Shown here: positions 16,301 to 20,569 of the stretch, piece after piece | How the letters are laid out: each line of letters starts with the position of its first letter | Position numbering within the stretch: the stretch's first letter is position 1 | NCBI GenBank assembly: GCA_947039985.1 | Contig: CAMRAP010000005.1 | Span: 1 to 20,569 of the forward strand | DNA from: an uncultured Odoribacter sp. | GTDB taxonomy: Bacteria; Bacteroidota; Bacteroidia; Bacteroidales; Marinifilaceae | Direction of reading: 5' to 3' | DNA: 20,569 nucleotides | The notes under the pieces: model-generated | Told to the model about the DNA's origin: nothing | The model's input: only the letters and a program-made list of their open reading frames with translations | Database searches by the model: none | Translations under genes and position numbers: made by a program

Positions 16301-16905
16301 AAAGCTTCCATATCCACCAAACCTCTTAGGTCTTCCATATCCAATTCCTCAATTTTCTGAACCTCATGAGAAGTACGGAAACCATCGAAAAAATTCATAA
16401 ATGGGATACGTGATTTAATCGAAGTTAAGTGAGATACAGCTGAAAGATCCATTACCTCTTGTACTGAACCAGAAGCTAACATCGCAAAACCCGTTTGACG
16501 AGCAGAGTAAACATCAGCATGATCTCCAAAAATATTCAAAGCATGAGCAGCCAATGCACGAGCACTTACGTGAAATACGCAAGGCAACAACTCACCAGCA
16601 ATCTTATACATATTAGGGATCATTAACAATAATCCTTGCGATGCAGTATAAGTAGTAGTCAAAGCACCTGCTTGTAAAGCACCATGAACAGATCCAGCAG
16701 CACCTGCCTCAGACTGCAATTCAACCAAACGAACCGTTTCACCGAACATGTTCTTTCTTCCTTTTGCAGCCCATTCGTCTACATTCTCAGCCATTGGTGA
16801 GGACGGAGTGATAGGATAAATACACGACACTTCACTGAACATATATGCAATATGCGCAGCAGCAGCATTTCCATCACAAGTGATAAATTTTTTCTCTTTT
16901 GCCAT
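13369..16905 (-). CDS. nifJ: Pyruvate:ferredoxin (flavodoxin) oxidoreductase, single chain
   Basis: This 1178-residue enzyme has the full single-chain length. It oxidatively decarboxylates pyruvate with CoA to acetyl-CoA, CO2 and reduced ferredoxin in the cytoplasm of anaerobes. The N-terminal domain carries YPITPSSPMAENVDEW (30-45). A 2x[4Fe-4S] ferredoxin domain has Cys694, 697, 700 and 704 (CIQCNQCAYVC) and Cys750, 753, 756 and 760 (CTGCGNCADIC). The proximal cluster ligands are probably Cys816, 819, 844 and 1074 (CAGC, TGC, APC). The thiamine pyrophosphate motif is GDGWAYDIGYGG (966-977), followed by SNTGGQASKSTP. All key residues appear intact. It is monocistronic by layout, bounded by a terminator downstream and about 108 nt of AT-rich DNA upstream without an obvious consensus promoter. 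Confidence 0.97.
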   Translation of the reverse strand: MAKEKKFITCDGNAAAAHIAYMFSEVSCIYPITPSSPMAENVDEWAAKGRKNMFGETVRLVELQSEAGAAGSVHGALQAGALTTTYTASQGLLLMIPNMYKIAGELLPCVFHVSARALAAHALNIFGDHADVYSARQTGFAMLASGSVQEVMDLSAVSHLTSIKSRIPFMNFFDGFRTSHEVQKIEELDMEDLRGLVDMEALQAFRNRALTPESPVTRGTAQNPDVYFQGREASNKFYDAVPGIVSDYMDQISAITGRKYRPFDYYGAADAENIIIAMGSVTETIREVIDNQNASGQKVGMIAVHLYRPFSVEYFMEAVPVSVKRITVLDRTKEPGANGDPLYLDVKDIFYGTENAPVIVGGRYGMGSKDVTPSQIIAVYKNMARNEPKNQFTLGIVDDVTFRSLPYEEEVKMTPEGTYEAKFYGLGSDGTVGANKNSIKIIGNSTDKYCQAYFAYDSKKSGGFTASHLRFGDSAIRSTYLITTPDFVACHVPAYLHMYDVLKGLQKGGSFLLNSIWDEEETKKHLPNQMKKYLAENEINFYIINGTKIGQELGLGSRTNTIMQSAFFKITGVIPYELAVKEMKAAIVKSYGTKGEAVVNMNYSAVDAGGKEGNLIKIAVPAEWKNLVEEVVVLDETRPEFIRKVVDVMNAQKGDDLPVSAFNDYEDGTFPAGTAKFEKRGIAVNIPEWQVENCIQCNQCAYVCPHAAIRPFLMTDEEVAAAPVGTETKPAIGKELAGHQFRMQIAPLDCTGCGNCADICPSKVKSLVMKPLGSQEAEVERWYHMDLKVGYKQLVAPTNVKNSQFTQPLFEFSGACAGCGETPYIKLITQLFGERMMVANATGCSSIYGGSAPSTPYCTNYESGRGPAWANSLFEDNAEFGFGMAEGVNRLRERVVRLLEENMSRLAADTQTAANAWLEAYSDGDKTIATSDAMAAALAKETTAVAKEILNLKNYFTKKSQWIFGGDGWAYDIGYGGVDHVLASGNDVNILVVDTEIYSNTGGQASKSTPVGAIAKFAASGKRVRKKDLGMMAMSYGYVYVAQVAMGANQAQYMKAIKEAEAYPGPSLIIAYAPCISHGLKASMGKTQEEEKKAVECGYWQLYRYNPMLEDEGKNPFTLDSKEPDYSKFRQFLMGEVRFNSLIKAAPEDSERLFEKTESDAKWKLNGYKRMVGMDYTK

Positions 16906-17013
16906 TGTTTATTAAATATTTAAATTACTTCGCAAGCTTAACATTCTTACTGTGATACAGCTATCATTGCTAAGATTACATTTATTATTCTAATTACTTT
17001 CAATTTCAACTCT

Positions 17014-18183
17014 TTAATAGGTAAATCCAGCTAACCACAATGGAATTACATTTCCCTCTCCTCTTTCAATCATATCTTCCATCATGATCACAGAAGTATT
17101 TGATTTATTACTTTTTCCTTTTTTACAGACAGCTATCTGATACCTCTCGTCTACATAAAAATCAGCAGATTCAGTATAGTATATGCTACTCACAGGACAC
17201 AGATGAATCAGAAAAAATATTTTTCGCAAAACAGCTGGATCAACCTCATCTAGGCAGACTGCATTCAACAAATTTGGATTATGAATGTACAATTTCTTCG
17301 GTTTTTTTCCATTGCCATCCATATCATACAATAAATTGATCATACGAGCATCCTGCAAATAGTTCAGATAGTTCAATACCGTTGCCCTCGACACCCCTAT
17401 CGTAGCACTTAATTTGCTGATATTTATATTTGTATTCTTATCGATTGCAACGCTATAAAGCAGTTGCTTTAATTTGACTAAATACTTTAGCTCAATCTGG
17501 CTTATATAAGGAATATCAAATTCTAATGTCAAATTTATATTTTTCAATAGATAATCGACATGCGATTTTTGCGCTAAATAGATGGGGTAATAGCCATATT
17601 CCAAATAATTTTCAAAATGTGCTAAAGGCCTCACCTTCTTTAATATATTCTCAACAATTTCCTGATGATTTTCTATAATCTCTTGAAAAGAGTAGACTGG
17701 AAATTTCTCCCCTGTCTCCAACTCCAAAAATTCACGAAAAGATAGTCCATTCAGATTATATACATCAACAATTCCTTGTAAATAAGGATTCGATTTTATT
17801 CGAACAATAGATGAAGAGGTGAAAATAATCTGCAAATCAGAAAAAGTGTCATAGCATTTACACAACTCTTCATCCCAGTGAGGATATTTATGCACTTGAT
17901 CAAGCAATAGAACTTTACCTCCTAGCTTGTAAAAATATTCAACAAAGTGAAATAGTCCATCGCTAGCAATAAATAGATTATTCATGTTTACATATAGACA
18001 TGAACTTTCATTGGGATGAAATTCCTTACAATAATCCAATAAAAAATTGGTTTTCCCTACTCCTCGACTTCCTTTTACAGCAATCAAACGACTTTCACGA
18101 TTGATTTTATCCATCAAACCTCTACGTATGTGCGAAGTACGTTCTTTAAGTAAGGATTTATATGTGGATATTAATCTATTCAT
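17014..18183 (-). CDS. AAA_14/DUF4143-type ATPase
   Basis: From ATG 18183 this encodes 389 residues. The longer frame begins at a TTG (18204) that lies inside the promoter -7 box, so I reject it. Walker A is GSRGVGKT (38-45). Walker B is VLLLDQVHKYPHW (91-103), with Gln96 where most relatives have Glu. A sensor-like FTSSSIVRI and the family motif NLNGLSFREFLELE follow. A winged-helix region lies near 250-285 (ISKLSATIGVSRATVLNYLNYL). The C-terminus resembles the DUF4143 nuclease-like fold. Members are widespread in Bacteroidota, often next to unrelated genes, with poorly known roles. It follows the beta-lactamase on the same strand but has its own promoter. Confidence 0.8.
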   Translation of the reverse strand: MNRLISTYKSLLKERTSHIRRGLMDKINRESRLIAVKGSRGVGKTNFLLDYCKEFHPNESSCLYVNMNNLFIASDGLFHFVEYFYKLGGKVLLLDQVHKYPHWDEELCKCYDTFSDLQIIFTSSSIVRIKSNPYLQGIVDVYNLNGLSFREFLELETGEKFPVYSFQEIIENHQEIVENILKKVRPLAHFENYLEYGYYPIYLAQKSHVDYLLKNINLTLEFDIPYISQIELKYLVKLKQLLYSVAIDKNTNINISKLSATIGVSRATVLNYLNYLQDARMINLLYDMDGNGKKPKKLYIHNPNLLNAVCLDEVDPAVLRKIFFLIHLCPVSSIYYTESADFYVDERYQIAVCKKGKSNKSNTSVIMMEDMIERGEGNVIPLWLAGFTY

Positions 18184-18201
18184 TTTACTGTTTTTGCAAT
18201 A

Positions 18202-18250
18202 CAAAGATAGAAGACTAATAGAAAAATTGCAATCTTGAGATTACAATTTT
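18202..18250 (-). promoter_or_regulatory. Promoter of the ATPase gene with an overlapping 28-bp palindrome
   Basis: On the minus strand TATCTTTG (18202-18209) lies 20 nt from a TTG (18230-18232), a good Bacteroidota promoter. An imperfect palindrome (18223-18250; 13-bp arms AAAATTGCAATCT and AGATTACAATTTT, one mismatch, centre TG) covers the -33 element, consistent with a repressor site. The mRNA leader would be only about 15 nt. Confidence 0.7.
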
Positions 18251-18263
18251 GTTTTGATTATGC

Positions 18264-18284
18264 TATTTAGACATAGACTAAATA
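18264..18284. repeat. 7-bp dyad downstream of the beta-lactamase gene
   Basis: TATTTAG (18264-18270) and CTAAATA (18278-18284) flank a 7-nt centre. It lies between the beta-lactamase stop and the ATPase promoter. It could be an operator or a weak terminator without a T tail. Confidence 0.3.
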
Positions 18285-18407
18285 AAATTGATACCATTTG
18301 CAAGATCACAGCATTAATCACATTGACTTGCCCCCTATTTAAAGCACATTCACAAACATTTTTATCAACAACACTTCTCTTGTGAAAATGTAAATCCACA
18401 CAGGATA

Positions 18408-19286
18408 TTAATCTCTCACAGAATTATAGACTAAATTTGCAATCTCAGCTATTATTGAATAATTTGTCTCTGCTGTTTCGTTTGAATCTGTAATAAAAAT
18501 GGCAAAAGCTATATGTCGTCCATCAGGTAATACCATAATTCCCACATCATTCGTTGCAGCAGATACACCTTTTTCATTGAAACCTGACGCACCTGTTTTA
18601 TGAGCAACAACAGCATCTTGGGGTAGTTTGTCTTTTATTGAACCTGTCGATGTTTCAAGCATCGCTTGCCAAAGAAAAGAATGAGTCTCTGCATCAAGTA
18701 ACTTTTGATTATGAAACAATTTCAGAAGTTCAATAAGCGATTTTGGCGTTGTCCAATTAATAAACATAGCATCCCAAGACATATTCAACTCTTGTTCGTT
18801 CTTTTCAATATTGACATCTGAAATACCTTTGTTATGAATATACGTATTGACAGTCGAAGCTCCACCCAACATTTTTAATAATAAATCACAAGCATTGTTA
18901 TCACTCTGCGAAACATTATATTTTATAATCTCAGACAAAGTAAGCTGAACATCTCCTTCGGGGTATTTCTCTCGAATGGGACTCCAGGTGTTAGGATGGA
19001 GATCGGCTCTTGGCATAATCATATTTTGATTTAGCTCGAACTTTTTATGATCAACCTCATTCAACACAGCCAAAGCAACATGGAATTTAAACACACTTTG
19101 CATGGGGAAGCGTTTTTCTCCATTGATATTTAATGTTTCACCATTGGTGAAATCATACAAAGCAACACCTACCGTAGCCTTTTTGTGATCAATAACTTTC
19201 TCTATCTCTTTTTTCACAAGGGATATTTGGGAAAAAGCCATGTGATTAAATACAACTGCTATGGCAAATAATACAAACTTCTTCAT
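18408..19286 (-). CDS. Class A beta-lactamase (A2-like, PER/VEB/CfxA relatives)
   Basis: This 292-residue protein has a signal peptide ending near MAFSQ (residue 20), so it acts in the periplasm. The active-site serine is in SVFK (Ser64, Lys67). The SDN motif is Ser128-Asp-Asn130 in QSDNNACD. The omega-loop glutamate is probably Glu164 in EQELN, and HKTGAS holds the KTG triad (230-232). All catalytic elements are present, so it is probably active as a serine hydrolase of beta-lactams. QSDNNACD and the overall spacing resemble subclass A2 enzymes (CepA, CfxA, PER, VEB), typical of Bacteroidota. The substrate range cannot be read from this. It lies 18 nt downstream of a YhdH-like gene on the same strand, probably cotranscribed. 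Confidence 0.93.
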   Translation of the reverse strand: MKKFVLFAIAVVFNHMAFSQISLVKKEIEKVIDHKKATVGVALYDFTNGETLNINGEKRFPMQSVFKFHVALAVLNEVDHKKFELNQNMIMPRADLHPNTWSPIREKYPEGDVQLTLSEIIKYNVSQSDNNACDLLLKMLGGASTVNTYIHNKGISDVNIEKNEQELNMSWDAMFINWTTPKSLIELLKLFHNQKLLDAETHSFLWQAMLETSTGSIKDKLPQDAVVAHKTGASGFNEKGVSAATNDVGIMVLPDGRHIAFAIFITDSNETAETNYSIIAEIANLVYNSVRD

Positions 19287-19304
19287 TCGATCAAAAACAT
19301 CAAT

Positions 19305-20294
19305 TTATTTCACTTTAATAGTAAAGCGACCAATATGCCCACTTTTCCCCACCTGATCTAATGCATCGCCAATTTGCTCAAGCGTAATTTCTTTACCAAA
19401 TTTAGATACTTGCAAAGGTTCTGCTATCTCTTCCAATAACGCCCAAACCTCTTCACGAACACTCATAAGAGTGTCAGCAGCATTAATTCCTAATAAATTT
19501 ATACCATTCAGAATAAATGGAAGTACCGTTATAGACAATGCGATTCCACCAACATTTCCACAAGTTGCCACCGAGCCCGATTTTGATGTCTGCTTCAATA
19601 AGGATGATAGAGTTTCACCGCCTACAGTATCAAATGCACCAGCCCAACGGGGACGAAGTAGTGGTTTTTCAATGGGAGCCATAATTTCATCTCGATTCAA
19701 TATCTGTTTTGCTCCTAATGACTCAAGCATTGGTATTACTCCTGTTTTACCAGTTACCGCCCACACTTCAAACCCCAATTTAGAAAGCATTTGAACAGCC
19801 CATATCCCAACACCTCCAGTTGCTCCCGAAACAACAATTGCTCCATCTGCCGGCTTTAATCCCGATTGCAACATTTTTTTTATGCCTAATGCTGCTGTAA
19901 AACCACTGGTTCCAATCTGCATGGTCTGTTGTAATGAAAATCTCTCTGGCTTGCGTAGCACCCATGATGCTGGTACTGAAATATATTCAGCAAAACCGCC
20001 ATCACGATTCATTCCCAAATCATAGCCCATTACAATCACCTCATCACCTGGATGAAAGGAATTCGTTTTGTCTGATACAATACGTCCCGAAACATCAACA
20101 CCTGGCGTGTGAGGATAATTACGTGTTACTCCTTTATTACCTCTACTAGACAAATAATCCTTATAATTAATCCCAGAATAAGCCACTTCAATAATAACTT
20201 CACCAGACTCTAATGTTGATTTATCTATCTCTTGTATTGTGTTCACAAAATATTGGTTTATCTCTTCTGTTCGGAATGCTTTGAATGTTTTCAT
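19305..20294 (-). CDS. YhdH/YhfP-family quinone oxidoreductase / acrylyl-CoA reductase-like
   Basis: From ATG 20294 this encodes 329 residues, the usual length for the family. It is a zinc-free medium-chain dehydrogenase/reductase. It begins MKTFKAFRTEE. The YSGINYKDYLSSRGNKGV segment and PHTPGVDVSGRIV are YhdH hallmarks. The NADPH-binding loop is VVSGATGGVGIWAVQML, followed by GFEVWAVTGK and AGAFDTVGGETLSSLL. E. coli YhdH (AcuI) reduces acrylyl-CoA; others reduce quinones or enones, so the substrate here is open. The open frame extends to a TTG at 20399, but its first codons overlap a -7 box, so that start is unlikely. The beta-lactamase follows after 18 nt. Confidence 0.85.
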   Translation of the reverse strand: MKTFKAFRTEEINQYFVNTIQEIDKSTLESGEVIIEVAYSGINYKDYLSSRGNKGVTRNYPHTPGVDVSGRIVSDKTNSFHPGDEVIVMGYDLGMNRDGGFAEYISVPASWVLRKPERFSLQQTMQIGTSGFTAALGIKKMLQSGLKPADGAIVVSGATGGVGIWAVQMLSKLGFEVWAVTGKTGVIPMLESLGAKQILNRDEIMAPIEKPLLRPRWAGAFDTVGGETLSSLLKQTSKSGSVATCGNVGGIALSITVLPFILNGINLLGINAADTLMSVREEVWALLEEIAEPLQVSKFGKEITLEQIGDALDQVGKSGHIGRFTIKVK

Positions 20295-20323
20295 TTCAAA
20301 TTTTATTAAGTGTTGTAAATTCA

Positions 20324-20385
20324 CAATCGTTGCTACGATTGGATTTTGTAATTTATACGATGCTCGCAAATATTCTTCAAATGTA
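20324..20385 (-). promoter_or_regulatory. -7 box and leader dyad of the yhdH-like/beta-lactamase unit
   Basis: The minus strand has TACATTTG (20378-20385), a good -7 box, about 84 nt before the ATG. No -33 TTG is seen at the usual distance. The leader contains CAATCGT-TGCT-ACGATTG (20324-20341), a 7-bp dyad that could be an operator or attenuator. Confidence 0.45.
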
Positions 20386-20569
20386 GTGATAATATACAAT
20401 TTATTTTCGATACGTATAAAACATTATAATCTTTTACGAACAAGTGTTTTTGACAGATAAAGTTACAACACTCCAAACCCAAAGACTATATATTTAAAAA
20501 AAATGTAAAATCTATCTAAGTACATGACAAAAATTTGAATACATCAATATTCGTATTATTACGCTGATT

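Noticed and set aside
18184..18204. N-terminal extension of the ATPase from TTG 18204
   Set aside because: The TTG overlaps the -7 box TATCTTTG, so it lies upstream of the expected transcript start.
20295..20399. N-terminal extension of the YhdH-like protein from TTG 20399
   Set aside because: The family starts at MKTFKAF, and the extension spans a -7 box and a leader dyad.
20449..20460. TTGACA-like hexamer as a sigma-70 type promoter
   Set aside because: Bacteroidota promoters use TTTG/TAnnTTTG, and no matching -10 or gene follows in the window.
20516..20569. Possible C-terminus of a minus-strand gene entering from the right edge
   Set aside because: Only 17 codons are visible and another frame is equally open, so there is no support.

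Overview
This is an AT-rich window from a bacterium of the phylum Bacteroidota, most likely order Bacteroidales. The signs are several TAnnTTTG promoter -7 boxes (one with TTTG and one with TTG about 20 nt upstream), lipoproteins with acidic residues after the lipobox cysteine, DUF3575/DUF3868 fimbrial accessory genes, a long single-chain pyruvate:ferredoxin oxidoreductase, and weak or absent Shine-Dalgarno sequences. I cannot fix the genus from sequence alone.

Region 1 (1-5513, plus strand) is the 3' part of a type V pilus (Mfa/Fim-like) operon. It holds a truncated large surface protein with a lectin-like C-terminus, a fimbrillin-like lipoprotein, a DUF3575 outer-membrane protein and a DUF3868/OmpA-like protein. 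Region 2 (5624-5817) is a free-standing RNA gene with its own -7 box, a long bubbled rod and a UUCG-type intrinsic terminator; its predicted length (about 182 nt) and fold resemble 6S RNA. A two-helix membrane protein and a small lipoprotein broken at a C6 run follow. Region 3 (6767-9237) is a two-gene polysaccharide unit: a GT-B glycosyltransferase and a UDP-N-acetylhexosamine dehydrogenase. A 22-bp perfect inverted repeat separates it from a convergent tRNA-His(GUG), which has a clear promoter and terminator.

Region 4 (9533-11767, minus strand) carries a threonine-synthase-family enzyme that looks like a cysteate synthase, then a universal-stress-like protein with a possible 50-residue membrane peptide just upstream of it. 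Region 5 is a plus-strand lipoprotein with a Mfa2-like N-terminus and a carbohydrate-binding-like C-terminus. It converges on nifJ (pyruvate:ferredoxin oxidoreductase), and the two share one terminator hairpin.

Region 6 (17014-20294, minus strand) holds an AAA_14/DUF4143-type ATPase under a palindrome-overlapped promoter. Beyond it is a probable two-gene operon, a YhdH-type oxidoreductase followed by a class A (A2-like) beta-lactamase. I saw no insertion sequence, phage gene, integrase or CRISPR array. The best candidates for something new are the 6S-like RNA, the frameshifted lipoprotein, the unannotated small membrane ORF and the cysteate synthase assignment.
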